A stretch of 64,000 nucleotides of DNA from Paenibacillus sp. NEAU-GSW1 (lineage in GTDB: Bacteria; Bacillota; Bacilli; Paenibacillales; Paenibacillaceae): positions 62,001-126,000 of the forward strand of contig NZ_WOVL01000009.1 of NCBI RefSeq assembly GCF_009737085.1, written 5' to 3'. A model generated the notes under the pieces. It was not told the DNA's origin and did not search any database. It worked only from the letters and a program-made list of their open reading frames with translations. Position 1 is the stretch's first letter; each line of letters begins with the position of its first letter. A program made the translations under genes and the position numbers. This document shows positions 33,210 through 40,970 of the stretch, piece by piece.

Positions 33210-34705
33210 AGTAAGTTCGCCCCCTTTCGTTTGGACTTGTGTCCTCCTGTCGCCATGTTTCGGCGTATACGCGCCTCCATAGAGGTATCAGGGTATTCTT
33301 CTTTCTTCAATCCTGCGTTGTAGTAAATGAATCTATGAAGCGCCTGTGACATAGCATCTACTTGATCGTCATGCTTACCATTCGGGAAACTAGCGCACTC
33401 GTCAATGAAATCATCAATGAATGTACGGTTAGCAGGAAGGTAAACATGTCCAGACTCTATCGCAGCCGAAACCGCATTAACTCGAGCAATCTTTCCACCC
33501 TCTGGATTTACTGGGATGATCCCCGACATTTCCAGATTGAGCGTCTGAATGATTGCCGATCCATTCGCCTTGTCCTCGATCAATTTAACGTGAGCTGATG
33601 GATACTTGGCAGCCATATTGCGGATCGCTTGGCAGGTAGCTAGGAAGTTCATATGATCGCGTATTTGGTCTATTAGGTACATATCAGGGCCAGCTTTCCC
33701 CCATACCTGTAAGACAACGTAATCATTGTCATCACCGTCTTTGAATGCTGCGTCCACGGTAATCAGTTGAACCGCAATAGGTGGTAGCTCTTCGTAATAC
33801 TTCCACCATTGCCGTTTGAGCATATTGCCCTCAGCCGCTGCCGGTCGTTGTTGGTACAGGGCATTAAACACATATGAGCCAACCTCTGATTTGATCTTTG
33901 CTAGCTGATCAGCACCAAATCCATATTCAGGCCATAATGGTTCACCAATATCACGGCCTAAAAAGTCATCTGATTCAGCGATTGCAGGAAAGTTGATTAC
34001 CGTCCACCGCTCACCTACGTGCGTACCATCTGCAATCTGCCGTTCTTCCTCAGCAAGTAACCGCCCTACTAAATCATCCTCATGCCAGCGCGTTTGAACG
34101 ACAATGATCGCACCATCTGGCGTTAAACGAGTGTACAGAGTCGATTGATACCAGCCCCATAGCGTTTCTCGTATAACCTCAGATTGTGCGTCCTTATGGT
34201 TCTTGATAGGATCGTCAACGATTGCTATTCGTGCGCCCTTACCAGTTATCGCACCACCGACACCAGCAGCTGTAATACGACCGCGATAACCTGCAATACC
34301 CCATGACTCGGAGGATTTGTTGTTAGGATCAAGCGGATGTTCGAACACATCACCATGATTCGTGAATGTATCCCTCGATATTCGGCTAAAGTCTCGCGCC
34401 AAATCGATTGAGTACGATGCAATTATCATTTCATCATTGGGATTACGCCCAATGTGCCAAGCAGGGAACTTCTTAGAAACTCGCTCACTCTTGCCATGCC
34501 GTGGCGGCATTGTAACGATCAGCCGCTTTATACGCCCTTCTGACACGTCCTGCAAATGCTGGTCAAGTACATCCAAGTGCTTGCCGTCTGCATCTTGTGA
34601 GCCCTCTGTGTTCTTGTCGTAGTCCATAAAATAAGAAAAGTCCACGAAAGCTCTCGCTCTCTGGACTTCACTCAGTGTCGGCAGATTTTGCAATAATTTG
34701 CTCAA
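33206..34705 (-). CDS. terL: Terminase large subunit
   Basis: The packaging ATPase/nuclease, 499 residues. Walker A is MPPRHGKSE (residues 66-74), Walker B ARIAIVDDP, and the coupling motif TPDGAIIVVQTRWHEDD. The RNase-H-like nuclease domain has VDAAFKDGDDNDYVV, LIEDKANG and the final DDQVDAMSQAL. The start is uncertain: TTG 34705 lies inside the small-subunit gene without a good site, and GTG 34645 is an alternative. Confidence 0.92.
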   Translation of the reverse strand: MSKLLQNLPTLSEVQRARAFVDFSYFMDYDKNTEGSQDADGKHLDVLDQHLQDVSEGRIKRLIVTMPPRHGKSERVSKKFPAWHIGRNPNDEMIIASYSIDLARDFSRISRDTFTNHGDVFEHPLDPNNKSSESWGIAGYRGRITAAGVGGAITGKGARIAIVDDPIKNHKDAQSEVIRETLWGWYQSTLYTRLTPDGAIIVVQTRWHEDDLVGRLLAEEERQIADGTHVGERWTVINFPAIAESDDFLGRDIGEPLWPEYGFGADQLAKIKSEVGSYVFNALYQQRPAAAEGNMLKRQWWKYYEELPPIAVQLITVDAAFKDGDDNDYVVLQVWGKAGPDMYLIDQIRDHMNFLATCQAIRNMAAKYPSAHVKLIEDKANGSAIIQTLNLEMSGIIPVNPEGGKIARVNAVSAAIESGHVYLPANRTFIDDFIDECASFPNGKHDDQVDAMSQALHRFIYYNAGLKKEEYPDTSMEARIRRNMATGGHKSKRKGANLL

Positions 34706-35198
34706 GCTGCATCAACTCCGCGCTATTCAATTTCTTCAAATCGTGTTTTACCTCAGTTGTAACCGATCCACTATGTTCAACGTCCTGCTTGTCTCGCCAT
34801 TGTTTAGGCTTGCGATTCTTTAGCCAGAATATTTGCGCGGTCGTATCAGGGTTGACCATCTTTCGAACAATCTTGGTTATTGCAATCTTTGGCTCCCCAT
34901 ATTCGTCTAAAATAGGATCTCCAGTTACAGCATTATAAATCGGCTCCTGTGTAACCTCGTCATACTCATAACCAATAGCTCGTTTATATAACGCATTTTC
35001 AACCTTTATGTCAGCTTCATCCTTCGATACTTTTAAGGACTCTACCAACTCTGGATGATCCTTCTTGTAAGCATGAAATGTCGATACGCCTACATCAAGA
35101 TTCTTTGCGATATCTTCATCTGTTAACCCATCTCTCGCCCACGCTTCTATCAGCAGTAGTTTGGGCTTAATATGTGTTTCGTACTTACCTACTGCCAT
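34668..35198 (-). CDS. terS: Terminase small subunit
   Basis: A 176-residue DNA-binding packaging protein. The ATG at 35198 has GAGG 8 bases upstream. The N-terminal helix-turn-helix reads ARDGLTDEDIAKNLDVGVST, followed by FHAYKKDHPEL. A coiled region and the C-terminal NPDTTAQIFWLKNRKPKQWR, characteristic of this family, follow. It overlaps terL. Confidence 0.88.
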   Translation of the reverse strand: MAVGKYETHIKPKLLLIEAWARDGLTDEDIAKNLDVGVSTFHAYKKDHPELVESLKVSKDEADIKVENALYKRAIGYEYDEVTQEPIYNAVTGDPILDEYGEPKIAITKIVRKMVNPDTTAQIFWLKNRKPKQWRDKQDVEHSGSVTTEVKHDLKKLNSAELMQLEQIIAKSADTE

Positions 35199-35208
35199 AA
35201 TCATCACC

Positions 35209-35394
35209 TCACTCTTCTGATTTTACTTCCCACGAAACATCAATGAGCTGATTCCCTACCTTCATTTTTCCCGAAACCTGCTTAACGCTTTTCCCAGCCG
35301 CTTCCTCACCCGTTCCCAAGGGGACATCCTCGACTTTGATTGAATCGGGTTCAAGACCGTGATCAATGGCTTTCTGGATTTGTTCCTCACTCAT
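35209..35394 (-). CDS. Small acidic protein, 61 aa
   Basis: ATG with AGAGGTG upstream. Hydrophilic; starts MSEEQIQKAIDHGLEPDSIK and ends LIDVSWEVKSEE. It is the first gene of the packaging/structural operon after the leader terminator, and so the first coding region to benefit from any read-through. Function unknown. Confidence 0.6.
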   Translation of the reverse strand: MSEEQIQKAIDHGLEPDSIKVEDVPLGTGEEAAGKSVKQVSGKMKVGNQLIDVSWEVKSEE

Positions 35395-35413
35395 GATTCA
35401 CCTCTATAAACGC

Positions 35414-35442
35414 AAAAAAGGAACCGGTTACTAGGCGGCTCC
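35414..35442 (-). terminator. Terminator at the end of the late leader
   Basis: Read leftward: GGAGCCG, a 9-base loop, CGGTTCC, then TTTTTT. It lies 20 bases before the first gene of the late operon. A short ORF ends in its loop. Confidence 0.75.
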
Positions 35443-35478
35443 TCCTTGCAGAGTTTTAAATTTATGCGTGTCAATCAT
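35431..35478 (-). other. 15-codon ORF ending inside the leader terminator
   Basis: ATG at 35478, product MIDTHKFKTLQGGAA, with TAG in the terminator loop. The ribosome site is weak (AGGGCG, 9 bases). A ribosome finishing this ORF would cover the 5' arm of the terminator. Confidence 0.35.
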
Positions 35479-35855
35479 AACCGGTACGCCCTATCTTGCG
35501 TGGGGACAACCGAGTTATTTTATGTGAACCATCGACGGCCGAACGGGTAACCCATTCCCTCTTGCTCTTTTGTCACCGTCAGATGGTTTCAACCGAATGC
35601 ACACTACTGGATTTGAACCAGTGTCATAAATGGTTATTCCCATTCGCTCTCCCAACTGAGCTAAGTGTACGTTTATGTGATGCATACCGGCAGGCTGTCT
35701 GGCTAAAGGTATGCTAGTCACCGAATTCAGTGACAGCCGCCGAATGGGCGCAGGGTGCGCTTTGCCAGTTCAGCGAGCTGCCAGAACGATACGTGTGAAC
35801 GGCTCGTGATCATCGGGAACGTTCATCACAGCATCCTACACAAACATTTTAACAT
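35443..35855 (-). ncRNA. Putative ~430-nt late-operon leader RNA
   Basis: This stretch lacks protein genes. Leftward transcription from the extended -10 at 35846 would give an RNA with a TGAACG/CGTTCA stem near 35795-35828. A GGCTGTC...GACAGCC structure enclosing GTCAC-N8-GTGAC (about 35694-35740), a tRNA-like fold (35598-35670), a short ORF and a terminator follow. The arrangement suggests a regulatory leader; this is inference. Confidence 0.45.
35598..35670 (-). tRNA. Degenerate tRNA-like gene, anticodon uncertain
   Basis: Seven-base acceptor stem GTACACT/AGTGTGC with discriminator A, D arm GCTC-AGTTGGGA-GAGC and a perfect T arm ACTGG-TTCAAAT-CCAGT. The total length of 73 is normal. The anticodon arm is abnormal. 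The best stem (AATGG/CCATT) leaves a six-base loop GAATAA without U33, while strict numbering gives two mismatches and AUA. It could be a pseudo-tRNA, a structural tRNA mimic, or a tRNA with an odd decoding loop. Confidence 0.6.
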
Positions 35856-35913
35856 GGGTAAAGTGTCAAAAAAGTGCAAACTTTAGTGTCAAAAAAGTGT
35901 CACAAAAGTGTCA
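35846..35913 (-). promoter_or_regulatory. Candidate activator-dependent late promoter with five phased GTGTCA boxes
   Basis: GTGTCA (one copy GTGCAA) starts at 35863, 35874, 35886, 35897 and 35908, spaced 11, 12, 11 and 11 bases. Each box is preceded by an A-rich run. Read leftward, an extended -10 (TGTTAAAAT) lies just downstream. No TTGACA box sits 17 bases from it, which fits activation by the adjacent ArpU/sigma-like protein. Confidence 0.6.
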
Positions 35914-36403
35914 GGCGGTTATTCGGATTCTCCTGATGGTGGTAGTGTTCCGAACCTCTCAACGTGACCGGTTCGATCTGCGGCACTTTGATAAACCGGT
36001 AACAGATGCCAAGCTTCTCAAGCGCACGTTTATGGTTTCGTTTGACCGTTTCGACGCTGTATTGCTTTCGTTTGGCAATATCTCGTAAACTCATGTCTTC
36101 CATCCACTTCAGGCGCACAACGCTTTGTTCTTCATCAGTCAGTTCGTCTAATCCGCCTTCAATGTCCTGTACGACACGTTTATATTCCAGATAGTCTTTA
36201 TAATCGGCGTTATTCGTCGTGCCCATATCGGCCATTCGAGCGTTAAGGTCAAAGAAGTATTCCGATGCCCCCGAACCGCTTGGCATTGCATCGTAACTAG
36301 CAACGCCCGCAGCCGCTCCCGGCTTATGTCGATCATATCGATTGATTGCGTATTTGTAGCTACGGTAGTTTTTAAGGAGTTCTGTAACGTTTTCCCGTCT
36401 CAT
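35900..36403 (-). CDS. Late transcription regulator, ArpU/sigma-like
   Basis: A 167-residue DNA-binding protein starting at ATG 36403 (AGGGTGGTG). The C-terminal half is a sigma-70 region-4-like helix-turn-helix: LTDEEQSVVRLKWMEDMSLR, then DIAKRKQYSVETVKRNHKRA. The first half is helical (LLKNYRSYKYAINRYDR). Proteins of this kind (ArpU, RinA and related) switch on the packaging and structural genes of Gram-positive phages. Its stop codon overlaps the GTGTCA box array upstream of those genes. Confidence 0.8.
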   Translation of the reverse strand: MRRENVTELLKNYRSYKYAINRYDRHKPGAAAGVASYDAMPSGSGASEYFFDLNARMADMGTTNNADYKDYLEYKRVVQDIEGGLDELTDEEQSVVRLKWMEDMSLRDIAKRKQYSVETVKRNHKRALEKLGICYRFIKVPQIEPVTLRGSEHYHHQENPNNRLTLL

Positions 36404-36479
36404 GTTCACACCACCCTGTAAATGCAATCAGCCCACCGTAAAAAACATTTTGGCTGCGGTGAGCTGACTGCTGATTGAT

Positions 36480-37520
36480 TTAAGCTGCTTTAATGCCGAT
36501 CACACGTTTAATTTCAGCGACTTCAGCGCTCAAAGCTTCGAATTCTGCGCGAGTAGGCGGCGCATCATCTTCTCGTATAGATTGGTTTTCATCCACTCCG
36601 TCGGTTGCGCTCTCGGGAAACAAATCCTTGGGAACCTCCGGATAATCGGTTACCAGTGTGTTATCTGGAATAGCGTTATTTTGGCTTTCTGCAGCAGCCT
36701 GTTCAGCTTCTTTCCGAAATGTCTCAGCCTCTTCGGCTGTTACCTCCCTATACAAGCCTTTGTTGAAATAGTGGAATCGAACCGTCTCCCCTGTTTCAGC
36801 AAGTTCGGCCAGATAGTAAACGTGCTTGATTTCGTCTTCCCAACGCAGATTAATGATTGGCTTTTGAGCGTCTTTTACTTTTTGTACCAATTCTGCCGAA
36901 GACATGTTAAGATCGGTTTGGGTTGGTAGCGAAGATTTGGTTAATTGCTCACGCAATTTCTCCACTTCTTCGCCCAATCTCTTTTTGTCTCCGCGTTCTT
37001 CTTCAAGCTGTGCCGCCGCGTTGCTTAACTTCCGCTGCAGATCGTCGTTCTCTTCCGTCAGTTTAAAGATTTCATCGTCCTTTGAAGCCAATTGCATCTC
37101 CAAATTGCCGTTCTTCTTTTCAACGTCCAACAACTGACTGCGCAAGCTAGCATTCACTACCGCGGCATTCACTTGTTTAACCTGCACATGGTGTTTGATA
37201 ACTGCGATTTTATCTTCTAACGGGATATCATCCGAGTTGATCAGCAACGCCAGCGAAATGACATCATCTGTGCCTGGAATGTTCAAAGCTTCAAGCGACT
37301 CCTGAACCTCGATTTCTGCCGCCTGTTCCATCCCTTTGATAGCAGCAAGTTTTGCCTTCGCCGTTTCAAGCTCCGTTTCAATTGCAGATATTGCATTCAG
37401 CTGCGCGTCATTCTTGTTCGGCTCACAATTGAGCAACTCAAGCTCGTTTTCATAGTTCTCAATCTGCACTTTCAAGTTGCTAATTTGCACCTCTCGGCTT
37501 TCTGTTTCGACTACGCTCAT
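36480..37520 (-). CDS. Long coiled-coil protein, 346 aa
   Basis: GGAGGGATAAC-ATG at 37520. Two heptad-rich stretches (about residues 1-75 and 125-205, e.g. EIFKLTEENDDLQRKLSNAA) are separated by a globular helical part. A beta part near 225-270 follows (INLRWEDEIKHVYYLAELAE, TGETVRFHYFNKGLY), then an acidic tail. Last gene of the early operon before the late regulator. It does not look like a tape measure, being soluble and too short. Function unknown. Confidence 0.65.
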   Translation of the reverse strand: MSVVETESREVQISNLKVQIENYENELELLNCEPNKNDAQLNAISAIETELETAKAKLAAIKGMEQAAEIEVQESLEALNIPGTDDVISLALLINSDDIPLEDKIAVIKHHVQVKQVNAAVVNASLRSQLLDVEKKNGNLEMQLASKDDEIFKLTEENDDLQRKLSNAAAQLEEERGDKKRLGEEVEKLREQLTKSSLPTQTDLNMSSAELVQKVKDAQKPIINLRWEDEIKHVYYLAELAETGETVRFHYFNKGLYREVTAEEAETFRKEAEQAAAESQNNAIPDNTLVTDYPEVPKDLFPESATDGVDENQSIREDDAPPTRAEFEALSAEVAEIKRVIGIKAA

Positions 37521-37724
37521 GTTATCCCTCCGAATCATAATAGTACTACATATAGTATACATCAAAATGTGCTAATTTTCCAGTATTATCAAGGGTTTAA
37601 GACTGTTTTATACCTTATTTCACTAATGGTTATTACGTCAGTATTGTGCTATATATAGTCATGGCGGTGCCCTCTCCATTTGGGATGGATGCCCCCTTTC
37701 AGGTGATGTTTTATTCCTCTATGT

Positions 37725-38033
37725 TCAAGCTGGTTTAGTAACAAGGCTCCCAATCTCAACAACTTGTATTTCGAGATTATTGGCTAACTCAACCTCAATA
37801 GTTGCCCCTTTTGATTTTTCCCACCCTGACAGAGTCACCACTGTATCTGCTGCCATCATTTCAGCAATATCACGTTTCATGCACGATGCCCAATCCTTAT
37901 TCGGTTGTTCAATCCGTGCTGGGTTGATTACTTTATATCCGAGTGATAGTAACTTTTCCTCTGCTTCAAAAAACGCTGGAAAGTTAAGTTCTTCATAACC
38001 GGTCATTGGCCCGGAGATATATACAACTTTCAA
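37725..38033 (-). CDS. DUF4406/nucleoside-deoxyribosyltransferase-like protein
   Basis: TTG start at 38033 with GGAGGGG 6 bases upstream. The 102 residues show the family order: VVYISGPMTGYEELNFPAFF, VINPARIEQPNKDWASCMKR, DIAEMMAADTVVTLSGWEKS, then KGATIEVELANNL. The fold is that of nucleoside 2-deoxyribosyltransferases. Phage DUF4406 proteins have unproven roles, perhaps in nucleotide salvage or base modification. Confidence 0.75.
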   Translation of the reverse strand: MKVVYISGPMTGYEELNFPAFFEAEEKLLSLGYKVINPARIEQPNKDWASCMKRDIAEMMAADTVVTLSGWEKSKGATIEVELANNLEIQVVEIGSLVTKPA

Positions 38034-38084
38034 ATTAACCCCTCCATGATCCTCAATATTCACTATGTTGTATCGTCGAACCGC

Positions 38085-38318
38085 TTAGTAATTGTCTTCT
38101 TCCAATGCGTTATTAGCGATTTCGAACACTTCATCAGGCATTGGTGTGTTCAAACAAACGATCCTTCGCAATGCCCCACGATAATGTTTGATTTGCGAGT
38201 CCATCCTCGACAAAGTCCGATTGGTCACACGTTCTACTGATTCCAATTGGAGTTTCAATGTTTCGATTTCTTGCCGCAGTTTCTGCTCTGTCTCTCTAAT
38301 CCCGACTACTTTTTCCAT
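38085..38318 (-). CDS. Small coiled-coil protein, 77 aa
   Basis: AAAGGAGCGAGGAC start. Charged helix (IRETEQKLRQEIETLKLQLE) followed by RIVCLNTPMPDEVFEIANNA. Early-operon protein of unknown function. Confidence 0.6.
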   Translation of the reverse strand: MEKVVGIRETEQKLRQEIETLKLQLESVERVTNRTLSRMDSQIKHYRGALRRIVCLNTPMPDEVFEIANNALEEDNY

Positions 38319-38355
38319 GTCCTCGCTCCTTTGCTATTCAATATGTTTCACCGAA

Positions 38356-38691
38356 TTAAAGCTTGATTCGCCTGCGCTCACCGCTTGATGAAATCTGGTA
38401 TCCCTCACAATAAATCGACCTTGCCAAAAGGTCAGAACACATGAATTTCACAACTGCTTCTGGAATACGCACGGTATGAACGTCCGACTCGCCAACCCAA
38501 TCGTGCGTTTGTAGAATGAGCCATTCTCCACCCCAATTTATTACAGCTGTCCTTGTATAAATCTTATGCTCCGGCTCTCCACCAACGCTGTCAAAGAAAA
38601 CAACGTCAAGTGTTTCTCCTTCGTTCATTAAACTTTCGATTTCCTCTAGCAATTTCGAATGCTTACCATCCTCGATATTTAACCGTTCCAT
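38356..38691 (-). CDS. Hypothetical early protein, 111 aa
   Basis: Mixed alpha/beta sequence with VVFFDSVGGEPEHKIYTRTA and NWGGEWLILQTHDWVGESDV. No catalytic motif is evident. GGCGGTG lies upstream. Confidence 0.55.
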   Translation of the reverse strand: MERLNIEDGKHSKLLEEIESLMNEGETLDVVFFDSVGGEPEHKIYTRTAVINWGGEWLILQTHDWVGESDVHTVRIPEAVVKFMCSDLLARSIYCEGYQISSSGERRRIKL

Positions 38692-38708
38692 TCATTTACA
38701 CCGCCTAT

Positions 38709-38981
38709 TCATTCAGATACTTTGACGTCTTTTATCCAAACAGGAAATGCTCCCTTGCCTTCTTTACAGAAAGAGTAGCACCCACCCTCTATGTCCACTC
38801 CTTCAGGAGCTATGGGGTACCACCTTGCAAACCCTTCTCTCGTTTCTCCAAACTCGAAATACCCGTCAGCTTCTTCAACACACTCGGTTTCGAACTCCTC
38901 TTTGGTGTACCTCTTTTTAGGAGCTGCGTAACAGGATGGATTACCGCCTTCGTGCCACAATCCAAATCCAAGATTGCTCAT
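38709..38981 (-). CDS. Hypothetical early protein, 90 aa
   Basis: Aromatic- and glycine-rich (LGFGLWHEGGNPSCYAAPKK, GEGREGF-type centre GYFEFGETREGFARWYPIAP). Four cysteines are spread along the chain. AGGTGGTG lies upstream. No family is recognised. Confidence 0.5.
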   Translation of the reverse strand: MSNLGFGLWHEGGNPSCYAAPKKRYTKEEFETECVEEADGYFEFGETREGFARWYPIAPEGVDIEGGCYSFCKEGKGAFPVWIKDVKVSE

Positions 38982-39006
38982 TCATGAACACCACCTATTC
39001 ATTGAA

Positions 39007-39228
39007 TTACTTAAAACTTTTCTCGACTTCCACATTCGCACCATTCGGAGCCTTGCCTTCAATTTCTCCAATTATTGCGTTTGCGTCTCCACACATAAAA
39101 AATTGTTCGTTGTGAGAAATGTCTTCGCGCTTGTTGTGGTAATGCAAATATGTCATGTAATAACGCTTCACGAACCAGTAACAAGCGTCGCGCTCTTGTT
39201 TTAGTTTTTCGATTTCTTCTGGAGTCAT
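39007..39228 (-). CDS. Hypothetical early protein, 73 aa
   Basis: Helical start (TPEEIEKLKQERDACYWFVK) and tyrosine-rich middle (RYYMTYLHYHNK). No known domain. Confidence 0.5.
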   Translation of the reverse strand: MTPEEIEKLKQERDACYWFVKRYYMTYLHYHNKREDISHNEQFFMCGDANAIIGEIEGKAPNGANVEVEKSFK

Positions 39229-39254
39229 CCCACGTTCACCGCCAATTCACTGAA

Positions 39255-39347
39255 TTATTTAACCCTCACACAATAGCAGCGGTACCACTTGCCGTTAATG
39301 TGTTTGAACTTCCCTGTACCATTGCAGAATACGCATGTGATTTTCAC
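39255..39347 (-). CDS. Tiny zinc-knuckle protein, 30 aa
   Basis: GTG at 39347 after GGCGGTGATC. The product starts KITCVFCNGTGKFKHINGKW and then has YRCYCV. CxxCxGxG...CxC is a DnaJ-type zinc-finger half. The short length and clear motif favour a real gene. Confidence 0.5.
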   Translation of the reverse strand: MKITCVFCNGTGKFKHINGKWYRCYCVRVK

Positions 39348-39441
39348 GCGATCACCGCCTATCACTTTAAACGCTCTACAAGACTCATAGAGACACGCTG
39401 TATATCATACATACAAATTACCGTCCTAACGATTTAAACGC

Positions 39442-39576
39442 CTATACGAGCCTTTTACGCGGTCTAGGAAGGTTCTCAACTGGTATGATGTACCCTACCG
39501 CTACATTGTCCTTTGTAAGAGCTAAATGAGTGCCGTTTATAACGATGTATTTTTCAATGTCTCGGAATACCTTCAT
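39442..39576 (-). CDS. Small beta-rich protein, 44 aa
   Basis: ATG at 39576 overlapping the RusA stop (ATGA), with TGGAGGT upstream. Hydrophobic/basic pattern (KVFRDIEKYIVINGTHLALT). Function unknown. Confidence 0.5.
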   Translation of the reverse strand: MKVFRDIEKYIVINGTHLALTKDNVAVGYIIPVENLPRPRKRLV

Positions 39577-39974
39577 GCCGATACCTCCAGCACTTCAATT
39601 TCGATTCTTGGATGATCGCTGTACCACTTGCTGCTGGATTCCTCGACCACTTGGTTGTCATCTTTCCACACAATCGCGTTCATGCCGTCAAAGCAGCCTT
39701 TCACGATATTGTCGATATCCGGCTTAACCGTTGGCCGTATCCTACCCTCGCGGGCTTCTTGCTTCTTCCACTTCGGCCAAGATGGAGGGATTGGAAAGTA
39801 AAATGTCAGTTTTACCGTTACTGGCGATTCTATCGGCTTCTTAACCTTTTCTCGTGCCGCCCATGCGATTGTGTTCTTATAGGCTAGGTACCTTTGAGCG
39901 TATGCGTTCGTCCATTTCCCTCGCCGCGTCATTCGAACACAGCCCATCGGCGCAATGTTTACGGTTAGTTGCAT
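39573..39974 (-). CDS. rusA: RusA-family Holliday junction resolvase
   Basis: A 133-residue metal-dependent nuclease that cuts four-way junctions during phage recombination or before packaging. Family motifs: PMGCVRMTRRGKW near the start, KPDIDNIVKGCFDGMN with the paired catalytic aspartates, and VWKDDNQVVE. The length is normal for RusA (about 120-135). It lies between two tiny ORFs, with its stop coupled to the next start. Confidence 0.9.
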   Translation of the reverse strand: MQLTVNIAPMGCVRMTRRGKWTNAYAQRYLAYKNTIAWAAREKVKKPIESPVTVKLTFYFPIPPSWPKWKKQEAREGRIRPTVKPDIDNIVKGCFDGMNAIVWKDDNQVVEESSSKWYSDHPRIEIEVLEVSA

Positions 39975-39976
39975 CC

Positions 39977-40141
39977 CTACACCCCTTTCCAGGCATGATA
40001 ACCGGCTAAATCCCGTTCCGACAGAACCATTACGTTTTCGTTACCCAGTAATTTGAGATTGTAACTGTACCGATATGCTTCTAGCGCGCTCATAGGTGCG
40101 CTGATGAAACCTTTGTTTGCAAATACTAAATGGTTTTTCAT
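39977..40141 (-). CDS. Small hypothetical protein, 54 aa
   Basis: GGAGGAATCACC-ATG at 40141, overlapping the YopX stop. The product contains GFISAPMSALEAYRYSYNLK and ends GYHAWKGV. Function unknown. Confidence 0.55.
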   Translation of the reverse strand: MKNHLVFANKGFISAPMSALEAYRYSYNLKLLGNENVMVLSERDLAGYHAWKGV

Positions 40142-40578
40142 GGTGATTCCTCCTTGTTTAATAGTTCAGGGGATTCGTAGATATTTCCGATTATTTTTGC
40201 TCCGTCATCATTGGCTAAAATAAAGAACATCCACCATTCTTCCTCACCAACAACAAACGAAGCTGCTTCACTTGCCCATTTGACGCTTCTTTTCAACACT
40301 CCTGAATCTGCGCCTTCATGGTCGAATATCACAAATTCCAGTACATCACCTTCATAGATTTCTCGATCTTCACAATCCTTTAGGCCTGTGTATTGCATAA
40401 GTATATGGCGATCCGTTTCTTCGTTTTTGAAGCTGTTTCTCTCGCCATAATCCGAAGGTTGAATCACGCCTTCAAGAACAGGTTCGCAACTCACCCACCA
40501 TTGAGGCCAATCCATCAATGTTACCGGCAGCATCTCTTTTCTTTCTTTGTCCCATGCTCTGAATTTAATCTCTCTCAT
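40138..40578 (-). CDS. YopX-family protein
   Basis: A 146-residue protein with the full YopX signature: start REIKFRAWDKERKEML, then LMQYTGLKDCEDREIYEGDV and a C-terminal IIGNIYESPELL. The family is widespread in phages of Firmicutes; the function is undefined. The start is coupled (ATGA) to the preceding tiny gene. Confidence 0.88.
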   Translation of the reverse strand: MREIKFRAWDKERKEMLPVTLMDWPQWWVSCEPVLEGVIQPSDYGERNSFKNEETDRHILMQYTGLKDCEDREIYEGDVLEFVIFDHEGADSGVLKRSVKWASEAASFVVGEEEWWMFFILANDDGAKIIGNIYESPELLNKEESP

Positions 40579-40679
40579 GCGCTATCGTTCCCCCCGCCGT
40601 TATACTGGTTAACCTTTACCTTACCCTTACGCTTTCTTTTTGCTTTTTCTAGGGATATTACTTTTGGTTTTGGTTTCAT
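40575..40679 (-). CDS. Tiny basic protein, 34 aa
   Basis: TAGGAGGAAAACACG-ATG at 40679. Very basic (KPKPKVISLEKAKRKRKGKV), perhaps nucleic-acid binding. Its stop overlaps the YopX start. Confidence 0.5.
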   Translation of the reverse strand: MKPKPKVISLEKAKRKRKGKVKVNQYNGGGNDSA

Positions 40680-40691
40680 CGTGTTTTCCTC

Positions 40692-40949
40692 CTAGCCGGC
40701 TCTCTTCCGAGCCAATTTGTTTTCCCGAATCTGCTCAATCATTTCATCCATCTGCTGCTGGACGAATACTCTACCTTTCTTTTTAGGCAATCCTGCTGAT
40801 GATAGATCATGGATGATCTGCTCTATGAGGTAATCTAATCCGTATCTATCTCCTTCTAGCTTGCTGTATAGGATCATCTCCCATAGATTCCATGCTGAAT
40901 TTATTTCACTTTCTTTCTTCTCCTGCAAGTTTTGTTTCTTACTTGGCAC
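40692..40949 (-). CDS. Hypothetical early protein, 85 aa
   Basis: Helical, charged at both ends (start PSKKQNLQEKKESEINSAWN, end RENKLARKRAG), with a hydrophobic middle GLDYLIEQIIHDLSSAGLP. Next to replication genes; function unknown. Confidence 0.55.
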   Translation of the reverse strand: MPSKKQNLQEKKESEINSAWNLWEMILYSKLEGDRYGLDYLIEQIIHDLSSAGLPKKKGRVFVQQQMDEMIEQIRENKLARKRAG

Positions 40950-40970
40950 CTTTGCCGCCCCTCTAACCGA

